Shown here: positions 17,625 through 26,020 of the stretch, one piece after another
Layout: the number at the start of each line of letters is the position of its first letter
Position numbering within the stretch: the first letter of the stretch is position 1
Origin: Hafnia paralvei ATCC 29927
GTDB lineage: Bacteria > Pseudomonadota > Gammaproteobacteria > Enterobacterales > Enterobacteriaceae
Length of the DNA: 64,000 bases
Assembly: GCF_001655005.1 (NCBI RefSeq)
Contig: NZ_LXET01000007.1
Coordinates: 194,303-258,302 of the forward strand
Direction: 5' to 3'
Notes under the pieces: model-generated
What the model was told of the DNA's origin: nothing
Databases searched by the model: none
What the model saw: only the letters and a program-made list of their open reading frames with translations
Program-made: the position numbers and the translations under genes

Positions 17625-18398
17625 TTAGCTGATTACTTTGCGCAGGTGTTCTGCGAATTCTGAGATTTGTTCATCGCTGTCGCCTTCGATAATGATGCGG
17701 CCACGCGCTTTCTGTTGTGGTGCCTGCACGCTCAGCAGCGTTGTGTAAGGGGCTATTTCACCCAGCTCAAGATCGGCGGGCTGCCATGCGGTGACCGGCT
17801 TTTTGGCTGCGCCAAGAATGGCTTTCATCGATGGAATTTGAGGCGTATTGATGTCAGTGGACACTGAGAGCACCGCAGGTAGCGGGATCGTGAGGGTTTC
17901 CACTTCATCTTCTAATGTGCGTTCAATCTGAATGCTTGTCTCGGAGAGCGACAGAATACGGCTGACGCCGTTAATAGCAGCAACACCGAGCGCTTCGCCA
18001 AGCAGCAGCCCAACTTGTTGGGCATAAAGGTCGGCAGAACCATCGCCACAGAGGATCACATCGAAACCGGTTTTCTTGGCTGCCGCAGCGAGCATTGTGG
18101 CAGTTTGGTGAGGAAGCATTTTTTCTAAGCCAGCATCGGAAACGACGACTAACTCATCAGGGCCACGAGATAGCACATCTTTGCGCCCTTTAGCGTTAGC
18201 GAGTGCTTCACCCCCTACGCTCATCGCGATGATTTGGATATCGCTATTTTGTTGCTTCAATGCAGTCGCAGCTTCGATAGCGTTGAGATCGAATTGGCTT
18301 ATTTTGGCATCCGCTTTGCTGAGGTTCAGAGAGCCATCACCATTGACAGTGATATCTTGCTCCTCGGGGATGAGTTTGTAACATGCGATAATTTTCAT
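17625..18398 (-). CDS. fixA: Electron-transfer flavoprotein beta subunit FixA
   Basis: The start is taken at the ATG at 18398, preceded by GGAGAAG, which gives 257 residues; E. coli FixA has 256 and begins MKIITCYK where this begins MKIIACYK. ETF-beta features include SKADAKISQFDLNAIEAA, LSRGPDELVVV, LCGDGSADLYAQQVG and the signature near TDINTPQIPSMKAILGA. It is the first gene of fixABCX-yaaU, divergent from caiT across about 710 bases. An upstream in-frame start (18422) would add eight residues without homology. Confidence 0.95.
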   Translation of the reverse strand: MKIIACYKLIPEEQDITVNGDGSLNLSKADAKISQFDLNAIEAATALKQQNSDIQIIAMSVGGEALANAKGRKDVLSRGPDELVVVSDAGLEKMLPHQTATMLAAAAKKTGFDVILCGDGSADLYAQQVGLLLGEALGVAAINGVSRILSLSETSIQIERTLEDEVETLTIPLPAVLSVSTDINTPQIPSMKAILGAAKKPVTAWQPADLELGEIAPYTTLLSVQAPQQKARGRIIIEGDSDEQISEFAEHLRKVIS

Positions 18399-18833
18399 CA
18401 CTTCTCCGATTTCGATAGGCAATACAATGTGCGTGATACTTATGCGTAATAATTTCTGAGCGATAATTTAAAGCTCAAAACATTAAAAAAACTTCTATTT
18501 TTAGATACGCGTTAAATTGTGTTGATGGGTTAAGCCTACATTGTAGGAATAAAAATAATGGCAAGGTGACTATTTAATAAAAGAAAGTCACTTGCTTAAG
18601 TTTAAATTAACGACATGGTTTAGTTATTTGTTTCCATGAGTCGCTATCACGATAATAGAAATACCATGATTCACCAGACCAAAATAATACCTAGATCACC
18701 AATATTGAACGTCTTGGCCGGGGTTTTCTATGAGTTTATTTTTATGTTTTTGTTTAACTAATTGATAATTTTAAGTTTAATTTGATTGTTTGTGAGATAG
18801 GAAGTTGTGTTCAATTTTGAGTCAGAAAATTGT

Positions 18834-18847
18834 TTGATTAAGATCAC
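18834..18847. promoter_or_regulatory. FNR-like site
   Basis: TTGAT-TAAG-ATCAC differs from the FNR consensus TTGAT-N4-ATCAA at one position. It lies in the shared fix/cai spacer, where anaerobic activation is expected. Confidence 0.6.
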
Positions 18848-19054
18848 GGATTAATCACTTGCCAAATCTCATTATATCTCAACGTTAAGTAGCGCGATTT
18901 ATCTACATTCAGGCATTTTTATGGAAATAGTGAAATAACTCGTCATCATTATTTAAATAATGACTTTAAGTTTGCCTGCAAACGAGTGTCAGTTTTTTGT
19001 CATGTCATGGGCAGTCTGCTGATTTTTATTCTGGATATTGCATACCAAGTTGTT

Positions 19055-19076
19055 ATGGAAAGTGTGTACTTTCCAT
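19055..19076. repeat. Perfect 9-bp inverted repeat upstream of caiT
   Basis: ATGGAAAGT and ACTTTCCAT are separated by GTGT, ending 31 bases before the caiT ATG. CTTTCCAT recurs at about 19086-19093. It is either a leader hairpin or an operator for a dimeric regulator such as CaiF. Confidence 0.6.
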
Positions 19077-19107
19077 TAGGGGCTTCTTTCCATAAAGGAA
19101 AATGTAA

Positions 19108-20631
19108 ATGAGCACAGAAAAGAGCAAACGGAAAATAGGGATTGAACCCAAGGTTTTTTTCCCGTCATTGATTATTGTCGCATTGCTTTGTTATTTAACT
19201 ATGCGCGATTTAAACGCATCAAATATCGTTATTAACTCGGTATTTAATTACATCACCACTGAGTGGGGATGGGCGTTTGAGTGGTATATGGTTGTCATGT
19301 TTATCGGCTGGTTCTGGCTGATTTTTGGACCTTTTGCCCAACGTCGTTTGGGAGAAGAAGCGCCAGAATTTAGTACGGTTAGTTGGATCTTCATGATGTT
19401 CGCCTCCTGTACCTCTGCGGCGGTGCTGTTCTGGGGATCTATCGAGATTTACTACTACGTTTCCTCACCTCCGTTTGGGCTGACACCGTTCTCTAACCCG
19501 GCAAAAGATTTAGGATTGGCCTACAGCTTATTCCACTGGGGTCCTCTACCTTGGGCAACCTACAGCTTCTTGGCCGTCGCTTTTGGTTATTTCCTGTTTG
19601 TAAAAAAAATCGACGTAGTTCGCCCGAGCGGTACGCTCGTTCCGCTGTTTGGTGAGAAACGCTGCAACGGTATTATCGGTACGGTTATCGATAACCTCTA
19701 TCTGGTGGCGCTGATTTTGGCCATGGGCACCAGCCTTGGTTTAGCGACGCCGTTGGTGACCGAGTGTATTCAATATCTGTTTGGCGTTCCGCACACCTTG
19801 CAACTGGACGCGCTAATTATTTCCTGCTGGGTCATTTTTAACGCGGTATGCGTAGCTTTCGGCCTACAGCGTGGGGTTAAGGTTGCCAGCGACGTTCGTA
19901 ACTATCTGAGCCTAATTTTACTGGCTTGGGTATTCATCATTGGCGCCAGCAGCTTCACCATCAACTATTTTACCGATTCCGTAGGCGTGCTACTGAACAA
20001 CTTCACCCGTATGTTGTTCTACACCGATGCCGTGGGTAAGAGCGGATTCCCTCAGGCATGGACCGTGTTCTACTGGGCGTGGTGGATTGTCTATGGCATC
20101 CAGATGTGTATTTTCCTGGCACGTATTTCCAAAGGACGCACCGTTCGTCAGCTTTGCTTGGGGATGGTCGGTGGCCTAACCGCTTCGACTTGGCTGCTGT
20201 GGACCATTCTGGGCAGTAACACGCTCTCACTGATCAACAATGGCAAAATCAATATTCCTCAGATTATTGAACAACATGGTGTCGCGCGCGCCATTATCGA
20301 TTCTTGGGCCCTGTTACCGTTTAGCACTCTGACGATGTGGGCGTTTTTCATTCTGTGCTTCCTTGCGACCGTCACTCTCATCAATGCTTGTTCTTACACC
20401 TTAGCGATGTCTACCTGCCGCGGGGCTAACGGCTATGACGAACCGCCGATTTGGGTACGTGTGGGTTGGTCTGTGTTGGTGGGGATCATCGGGATCATTT
20501 TACTGGCGCTTGGTGGTCTTAAGCCGATTCAGACCGCGATCATCGCCGGTGGATGTCCTCTTTTCTTTGTCAACATATTGATAACTATATCTTTCTTGAA
20601 AGATGCCAAGGCTACACATTGGAAATACTAA
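19108..20631 (+). CDS. caiT: L-carnitine/gamma-butyrobetaine antiporter CaiT
   Basis: This 507-residue BCCT-family transporter (E. coli 504) has about 12 membrane segments. The aromatic box of the family is visible in FPQAWTVFYWAWWIVYG near residues 314-330, which binds trimethylammonium groups. CaiT exchanges external L-carnitine for gamma-butyrobetaine without sodium or proton coupling. It is the first gene of caiTABCD, divergent from fixA. AAAGGAAAATGTAA precedes the ATG as a ribosome-binding site. Confidence 0.97.
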   Translation: MSTEKSKRKIGIEPKVFFPSLIIVALLCYLTMRDLNASNIVINSVFNYITTEWGWAFEWYMVVMFIGWFWLIFGPFAQRRLGEEAPEFSTVSWIFMMFASCTSAAVLFWGSIEIYYYVSSPPFGLTPFSNPAKDLGLAYSLFHWGPLPWATYSFLAVAFGYFLFVKKIDVVRPSGTLVPLFGEKRCNGIIGTVIDNLYLVALILAMGTSLGLATPLVTECIQYLFGVPHTLQLDALIISCWVIFNAVCVAFGLQRGVKVASDVRNYLSLILLAWVFIIGASSFTINYFTDSVGVLLNNFTRMLFYTDAVGKSGFPQAWTVFYWAWWIVYGIQMCIFLARISKGRTVRQLCLGMVGGLTASTWLLWTILGSNTLSLINNGKINIPQIIEQHGVARAIIDSWALLPFSTLTMWAFFILCFLATVTLINACSYTLAMSTCRGANGYDEPPIWVRVGWSVLVGIIGIILLALGGLKPIQTAIIAGGCPLFFVNILITISFLKDAKATHWKY

Positions 20632-20682
20632 CCACGATTACATTGAAGCGTTTTTAATCTTAACCGCCAAGAGGCCTGCTTT

Positions 20683-21825
20683 ATGAATTTTGCATTATCT
20701 GATGAACAAGAGTTATTCGTTTCCGGTATTCGCGACCTGATGGCGCAAGAAAACTGGGAGGCTTATTTTGCCGAGTGCGATCGTAACAGCCAATATCCAG
20801 AGCGCTTCGTGAAGGAATTGGCAGATATGGGGATCGATAGTCTGCTGCTGCCTGAAGAGCATGGCGGTTTGGATGCGGGCTTTGTCACATTGGCTGCGGT
20901 ATGGGCAGAGCTGGGTCGCTTAGGTGCACCAACCTATGTGTTATATCAACTGCCGGGTGGTTTTAATACGGTGCTGCGTGAAGGCACACAGGAGCAAATC
21001 GATAAGATTATGGCTTTCCGTGGCACCGGCAAGCAGATGTGGAACTCGGCGATCACTGAGCCAGGAGCCGGTTCTGACGTGGGCAGCATGCAAACTTCCT
21101 ACACCCGTAAAAACGGCAAAGTGTATCTCAACGGTAGTAAGTGTTTTATCACCAGCAGTGCCTACACGCCTTATATCGTAGTGATGGCACGCGATGCGGC
21201 GTCACCAGATAAGCCTGTTTTTTCCGAATGGTTTGTGGATATGAGCAAGCCGGGCGTGAAGGTGAATAAGTTGGAAAAGCTGGGTCTGCGCATGGACAGC
21301 TGCTGCGAGATCCTGTTTGACAATGTCGAGTTGGAAGAGAAAGACATGTTTGGCCGTGAAGGCAACGGCTTTAATCGTGTGAAAGAAGAGTTTGATCATG
21401 AGCGTTTCATTGTTGCTCTGACCAACTACGGCACCGCGTTCTGTGCTTTTGAAGATGCAGCGCGCTATGCCAACCAGCGTGTTCAGTTTGGTGAGGCTAT
21501 CGGGCGTTTCCAACTGATTCAGGAAAAGTTTGCTCATATGGCAATCAAACTTAACTCGATGAAAAACATGCTGTTTGAAGCAGCGTGGAAAAGTGATAAC
21601 GGTTTGATGACCTCCGGCGATGCGGCGATGTGCAAATACTTCTGCGCCAATGCTGCGTTTGAAGTGGTGGATTCTGCGATGCAAGTGCTCGGTGGGGTAG
21701 GGATCGCGGGCGATCATCGCATTACACGGTTCTGGCGCGATCTTCGTGTGGATCGTGTTTCTGGAGGGTCGGATGAAATGCAGATCCTAACGCTGGGCCG
21801 TGCGGTGCTGAAGCAGTATCGGTAA
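20683..21825 (+). CDS. caiA: Crotonobetainyl-CoA reductase CaiA
   Basis: The 380-residue protein is the same length as E. coli CaiA and of the acyl-CoA dehydrogenase fold. Family stretches include AITEPGAGSDVGSMQT, KVYLNGSKCFITSSAYTPYIVVMARD, and the C-terminal VLGGVGIAGDHRITRFWRDLRVDRVSGGSDEMQ. It reduces crotonobetainyl-CoA to gamma-butyrobetainyl-CoA with electrons from FixAB. A stem-loop separates it from caiB. Confidence 0.97.
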   Translation: MNFALSDEQELFVSGIRDLMAQENWEAYFAECDRNSQYPERFVKELADMGIDSLLLPEEHGGLDAGFVTLAAVWAELGRLGAPTYVLYQLPGGFNTVLREGTQEQIDKIMAFRGTGKQMWNSAITEPGAGSDVGSMQTSYTRKNGKVYLNGSKCFITSSAYTPYIVVMARDAASPDKPVFSEWFVDMSKPGVKVNKLEKLGLRMDSCCEILFDNVELEEKDMFGREGNGFNRVKEEFDHERFIVALTNYGTAFCAFEDAARYANQRVQFGEAIGRFQLIQEKFAHMAIKLNSMKNMLFEAAWKSDNGLMTSGDAAMCKYFCANAAFEVVDSAMQVLGGVGIAGDHRITRFWRDLRVDRVSGGSDEMQILTLGRAVLKQYR

Positions 21826-21856
21826 TAGTCGGCAGAGTCAGTCTGATATTAGGGAG

Positions 21857-21879
21857 AGCGTACCGCTTCGCGGTGCGCT
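21857..21879 (+). repeat. Intercistronic stem-loop between caiA and caiB
   Basis: AGCGTACCG (21857-21865) pairs with CGGTGCGCT (21871-21879), with one T-G pair, around the loop CTTCG. With no T-run it is more likely an mRNA stabiliser or a REP-like unit than a terminator. Confidence 0.55.
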
Positions 21880-21951
21880 ATGCCCAGATATCTCAGGTTA
21901 AAAGGCGGTGTCGTCGTGGCTACACCCTCTCTCATGGTGAAGGAGTATTTT

Positions 21952-23157
21952 ATGTCAATGCCTACGTTTGGTCCGTTGTCTGGTTTACGCGTGGTCTTTT
22001 CCGGAATTGAAATTGCGGGGCCTTTTGCTGGGCAGATGTTTGCGGAATGGGGCGCTGAAGTTCTCTGGATTGAAAACGTCGCCTACGGCGATACGATCCG
22101 TGTTCAACCGAATTACCCGCAGCTTTCTCGCCGTAATTTGCACGCATTATCGCTGAATATTTTCAAAGACGAAGGGCGTGAAGCGTTTCTGAAATTGATG
22201 GAAACCACTGATATTTTCATTGAAGCCAGCAAAGGTCCTGCTTTCGCTCGGCGTGGCATCACGGATGACATTCTTTGGGAACATAATCCTAAGCTTATCA
22301 TCGCGCATCTCTCCGGTTTTGGTCAGTACGGTACGCCGGAATATACCAATTTAGCGGCCTATAACACGATTGCTCAAGCATTCAGCGGATACCTGATCCA
22401 AAACGGCGATAAAGATCAGCCTATGCCCGCATTTCCGTATACCGCAGATTATTTCTCTGGCCTAACGGTAACCACTTCTGCATTAGCTGCGTTGTACAAA
22501 ATGCAAAAGACAGGCATTGGTGAAAGTATTGACGTGGCGATGTATGAAGTGATGTTACGTATGGGGCAGTACTTCATGATGGACTACTTCAACGGTGGTG
22601 AAGTTTGCCCTCGCATGACGAAAGGCAAAGATCCTTACTACGCGGGCTGTGGTCTGTATAAATGCCAAGATGGTTATATCGTCATGGAACTGGTTGGCGT
22701 GAACCAAATTCAAGAAATGTTTAAAGATATGGGGATTGCCAATCTGCTGGATACGCCAGAGATCCCAGAAGGCACCCAGTTAATTCACCGTGTTGAATGT
22801 CCGTTTGGTGAGTTAGTCGAAGATAAATTGGATGAATATCTGGCTGGTAAACCATACGAAGAAGCGCTGGCTCGCTTTGCTGAACTCAACATTGCTTCTG
22901 CCAAAGTACTCACTATTCCAGAATTAGAGAGTAACCCGCAATATATTGCCCGTGAATCCATCACGACGTGGGATACCATCGACGGCCGCACCTATAAAGG
23001 GCCGAATGTCATGCCGAAATTTAAAAATAATCCGGGGCAAATTTGGCGCGGCATGCCAACCCACGGTATGGATACAGCGACCATTCTTGCAAGTATTGGC
23101 TACTCTGAAGCCGACATTGAAGCACTGGTGGCTAAAGGGTTGGCTAAAGCCGACTAG
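21952..23157 (+). CDS. caiB: L-carnitine CoA-transferase CaiB
   Basis: The ATG at 21952, with GGTGAAGGAG before it, gives 401 residues; E. coli CaiB has 405. It is a class III CoA-transferase with GLRVVFSGIEIAGPFAGQM near the start. The catalytic aspartate is D166 in FPYTADYFSG, the counterpart of E. coli D169. It moves CoA from gamma-butyrobetainyl-CoA or crotonobetainyl-CoA to carnitine. An in-frame start 72 bases upstream lies in the caiA-caiB spacer and is not supported. Confidence 0.96.
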   Translation: MSMPTFGPLSGLRVVFSGIEIAGPFAGQMFAEWGAEVLWIENVAYGDTIRVQPNYPQLSRRNLHALSLNIFKDEGREAFLKLMETTDIFIEASKGPAFARRGITDDILWEHNPKLIIAHLSGFGQYGTPEYTNLAAYNTIAQAFSGYLIQNGDKDQPMPAFPYTADYFSGLTVTTSALAALYKMQKTGIGESIDVAMYEVMLRMGQYFMMDYFNGGEVCPRMTKGKDPYYAGCGLYKCQDGYIVMELVGVNQIQEMFKDMGIANLLDTPEIPEGTQLIHRVECPFGELVEDKLDEYLAGKPYEEALARFAELNIASAKVLTIPELESNPQYIARESITTWDTIDGRTYKGPNVMPKFKNNPGQIWRGMPTHGMDTATILASIGYSEADIEALVAKGLAKAD

Positions 23158-23185
23158 CCACTGCAATTATTTGGGTAGATATGTG

Positions 23186-24772
23186 ATGGACATGATAGGC
23201 AAACGAAATTTGCGGCAGGCCTGGGATGATTTAGCGGAGTTATACGGTAATAAAACGGCTCTAATTGTTGAACGGCTTGCTACTGAGCATCAACAAAGAG
23301 AAGCATCCCAGTACAGTTATACCGAACTGAATAATGAAATTAACCGTACGGCTAATCTATTTTATTCTCTAGGTATAACCAAAGGCAATAAAGTCGCTTT
23401 GCATCTTAATAACTGTGCTGAATTTATTTTTTGTTGGTTCGGCTTAGCGAAAATAGGTGCCATCGTGGTGCCTATCAATGCCAACTTACTACGTGATGAA
23501 AGCGCCTATATTATTAATCAGTGTGAAGCCACGCTCGTAGTGACTTCCGCTGAGTTTTATTCTATTTACGCTGATTTAAAGCAGCAGGGTTCATCTTCTC
23601 TACGCCAAATTATGTTGATAGATAACAGCGCTGAAGCGTTATTGGCTAGCGACGTTCTCTATTTTCAGCAGATGAAAAAATGCCAGCCGAATACCTTGCT
23701 CTCCTCGGTTGAGATTAATAGTGAGGATACGGCGGAGATTCTCTTTACTTCAGGCACCACCTCCAGCCCGAAAGGCGTCGTGATCACCCACCATAATTTG
23801 CTGTTTGCTGGCTATTACACGGCGTGGCAGTGCGCATTAAGAAGCGATGATATTTATTTAACGCCAATGCCTGCTTTTCATATTGATTGCCAGTGTACTG
23901 CCGCGATGCCGACGTTTACGGTGGGGGCGACTTTTGTTCTGTTAGAGAAATACAGTGCGCGTGCTTTTTGGGGGCAGGTATGTCAATACCGAGCTACCGT
24001 CACCGAATGCATTCCGTTGATGATGAAAACCCTGATGATGCAGCCAATAATGCCGTGGGAGCGACAACATAATCTGCGCGAAGTGCTGTTCTACCTTAAT
24101 CTCTCTGAACAGGAAAAAGAGGCGTTTATTCAGCGATTTGGTGTGCGATTACTCTCGTCTTACGGCATGACAGAAACGATCGTCGGCGTCATTGGCGATC
24201 GTCCTGGTGATAAACGACGCTGGCCTTCTATTGGTCGAGTTGGCATGGGATATGAAGCTCAAATTAGGGACGCGCAGGGGCTGGAAATGCCGACGGGGAA
24301 AGTCGGTGAAATGTGGGTCAAAGGTATTCCGGGCAAAACGCTATTTAAAGAGTATTACAAACTACCGCAGGAAAGTACCAAAGCGCTTACCGCAGAAGGA
24401 TGGTTACGCACCGGTGATTATGGCTATGTTGACGAAGAAGGCTTCTTTTATTTTGTCGAGCGCAGCTGCAACATGATTAAACGCAGTGGAGAAAATATTT
24501 CCTGCGTTGAATTGGAAAATATTATTTCTACTCATCCAAAAATTATGGACGTTGCGGTTATCGGTTTAAAAGACTCTATTCGTGATGAAGCGATAAAAGC
24601 GGTGGTGGTCTTGAATGATGGCGAATTTATGACAGAGAAAGAGTTCTTTACTTTTTGTGGAAACAATATGGCGAAATTTAAAGTCCCTTCTTTTTTTGAA
24701 ATAAGGGAAAGTTTACCAAGAAGCTGCTCGGGAAAAGTGATTAAAAAAAGTCTGGTTGAAGTTTCTTCTTAA
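23186..24772 (+). CDS. caiC: Crotonobetaine/carnitine-CoA ligase CaiC
   Basis: The 528-residue adenylate-forming enzyme starts at the ATG at 23186 (MDMIGKRNLRQAWDDLAELYG; E. coli begins [21 protein letters not shown], 517 residues). Motifs: ATP-binding LFTSGTTSSPKGVV, SSYGMTETIVGVIGDRPGDKRRWPSIGRVG, RTGDYGYVDEEGFFYFVER, and the C-terminal lysine in CSGKVIKKSL. It makes the CoA thioester of carnitine, crotonobetaine or gamma-butyrobetaine to prime the cycle. The ribosome-binding site is weak (GGGTAG), and the frame runs open upstream through the end of caiB, so longer starts exist but lack homology. Confidence 0.95.
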   Translation: MDMIGKRNLRQAWDDLAELYGNKTALIVERLATEHQQREASQYSYTELNNEINRTANLFYSLGITKGNKVALHLNNCAEFIFCWFGLAKIGAIVVPINANLLRDESAYIINQCEATLVVTSAEFYSIYADLKQQGSSSLRQIMLIDNSAEALLASDVLYFQQMKKCQPNTLLSSVEINSEDTAEILFTSGTTSSPKGVVITHHNLLFAGYYTAWQCALRSDDIYLTPMPAFHIDCQCTAAMPTFTVGATFVLLEKYSARAFWGQVCQYRATVTECIPLMMKTLMMQPIMPWERQHNLREVLFYLNLSEQEKEAFIQRFGVRLLSSYGMTETIVGVIGDRPGDKRRWPSIGRVGMGYEAQIRDAQGLEMPTGKVGEMWVKGIPGKTLFKEYYKLPQESTKALTAEGWLRTGDYGYVDEEGFFYFVERSCNMIKRSGENISCVELENIISTHPKIMDVAVIGLKDSIRDEAIKAVVVLNDGEFMTEKEFFTFCGNNMAKFKVPSFFEIRESLPRSCSGKVIKKSLVEVSS

Positions 24773-24786
24773 TAAGAGGTATTAGT

Positions 24787-25572
24787 ATGAGTGAATCATT
24801 ACATATCAAGCGTAATGGCTATATTTTAGAAATTACGTTAGACAGACCGAAAGCCAATGCCATTGATGCAAAAACCAGTTTTGCGATGGGTGAGGCTTTC
24901 ATTGCTTTTCGTGATGATCCAGAGCTGCGTGTCGCGATTATTACCGGCGCGGGCGAACGCTTTTTCTCTGCGGGATGGGATCTTAACGCGGCGGCAGAAG
25001 GCGAGGCACCAGACGCTGATTTTGGTCCGGGCGGGTTTGCTGGCCTTACCGAACTGTTTAACTTGGATAAGCCAGTGATTGCCGCCGTCAATGGCTATGC
25101 CTTTGGTGGCGGATTTGAGCTGGCGTTAGCGGCAGACATGATTGTTTGCGCGCAGCACGCCAGCTTCTCAGTGCCAGAGGCTAAACTGGGCATTGTTCCT
25201 GATAGTGGTGGAATGCTGCGTTTGCCTAAGCTGTTGCCGCCGGCGATAGCGATGGAAATGATGATGACAGGACGCAGCATGGATGCTGATGAAGCACTGC
25301 GCTGGGGCGTCGTTAATGCGGTGGTTGAAAGTGAGCAATTGATGGAAAAAGCTCGCGAATTAGCGGAGCAGATCGCGGCTAATGCGCCACTGGCCGTCGC
25401 CGCGATTAAAGAAATCTATCGTGAAACCAGTGAGCTGTCTGTGGAAGAGGGTTATCGTCACGCACGCAGCGGCAAATTAAAACATTATCCATCGGTGCTG
25501 CACTCTGAAGATGCTTTAGAAGGGCCGCAGGCGTTTGCTGAAAAACGTGATCCTGTATGGAAAGGACGCTAG
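24787..25572 (+). CDS. caiD: Carnitinyl-CoA dehydratase CaiD
   Basis: A 261-residue crotonase-fold enzyme of the same length as E. coli CaiD. The oxyanion-hole and catalytic region is intact: GYAFGGGFELALAADM with E111, and VPEAKLGIVPDSGG with E131. It hydrates crotonobetainyl-CoA to L-carnitinyl-CoA and the reverse. It is the last recognisable cai gene; caiE does not follow. Confidence 0.97.
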   Translation: MSESLHIKRNGYILEITLDRPKANAIDAKTSFAMGEAFIAFRDDPELRVAIITGAGERFFSAGWDLNAAAEGEAPDADFGPGGFAGLTELFNLDKPVIAAVNGYAFGGGFELALAADMIVCAQHASFSVPEAKLGIVPDSGGMLRLPKLLPPAIAMEMMMTGRSMDADEALRWGVVNAVVESEQLMEKARELAEQIAANAPLAVAAIKEIYRETSELSVEEGYRHARSGKLKHYPSVLHSEDALEGPQAFAEKRDPVWKGR

Positions 25573-25615
25573 GTTAATGACATTAAAGCCGGACAGCCAA
25601 AATAAAGAGGGTGGA

Positions 25616-25786
25616 ATGACGCGCAAAGCGGGGATGCAAAGCCTGCTCGGTTCACGTTATGTCACTTGTCCGGGGTGTCGACAGTGTATCCGCGGGCAGC
25701 TGTATAGCATGTTGAATCAGTGCCAGACTTGGTGTCCAAGGTGTAAGAAGAATGTGGATTCATGCGTAACGTCGTGTGAGAAATAA
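25616..25786 (+). CDS. Small cysteine-rich (zinc-ribbon-like) protein of unknown function
   Basis: The ATG at 25616 follows AAAGAGGGTGGA, a strong ribosome-binding site, and gives 56 residues. An ATG at 25577 would add 13 residues. Eight cysteines are present (C18, C21, C24, C36, C40, C43, C50, C54), including CPGC and CPRC knuckles typical of zinc ribbons. It lies 43 bases after caiD, in the place of caiE in E. coli, and is probably cotranscribed with cai. I do not recognise the family. It could be a small metal-binding regulator or a metallochaperone-like protein; this is inference. Confidence 0.6.
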   Translation: MTRKAGMQSLLGSRYVTCPGCRQCIRGQLYSMLNQCQTWCPRCKKNVDSCVTSCEK

Positions 25787-25802
25787 TTTGTTGGTGTTTA
25801 TT

Positions 25803-25837
25803 ATTGTGGCGGTAATCAAATGGATTACCGCCACAAT
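25803..25837. repeat. Perfect 15-bp inverted repeat after the cai operon
   Basis: The arms 25803-25817 (ATTGTGGCGGTAATC) and 25823-25837 are exactly complementary around a 5-base loop (AAATG). There is no T-run on either side. It may end or protect the cai transcript, or be a protein-binding palindrome. Confidence 0.7.
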
Positions 25838-26020
25838 GACTCGGTGAGTACCTATCGCTCGCAGATTTTTTACGGTATCAATGATTGCTGCTTGTTTCTA
25901 TATTTATAACCACCGAATTTACGACGACTGAGATTAAGCGCCTGCACCAGCAAAACCTAGACCCGTCTTTCTATCTGCGTTACCGTTCCTTATCTCAATC
26001 ACTCTGATTATTCGATAAAA

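Larger units (their letters stand above)
18399..19107. promoter_or_regulatory. Divergent fix/cai control region
   Basis: This spacer of about 710 bases separates fixA and caiT and is AT-rich with no gene. It should carry both promoters plus sites for CaiF, CRP and FNR, as in E. coli. The recognisable elements are an FNR-like site at 18834-18847 and a perfect inverted repeat at 19055-19076, listed separately. No near-consensus CRP site was found. Confidence 0.7.

Noticed and set aside
18640..18660. Possible CRP site GAGTCGCTATCACG in the cai/fix spacer
   Set aside because: The left half does not match TGTGA at the required spacing.
23155..23180. ERIC-like half element (CTGCAATTATTTGGGTAGAT) between caiB and caiC
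   Set aside because: Only about 20 bases resemble the repeat end, which is too short to call.
22946..23185. N-terminal extension of caiC overlapping caiB
   Set aside because: The frame is open but reads through caiB in another frame. CaiC homology begins exactly at the ATG at 23186.
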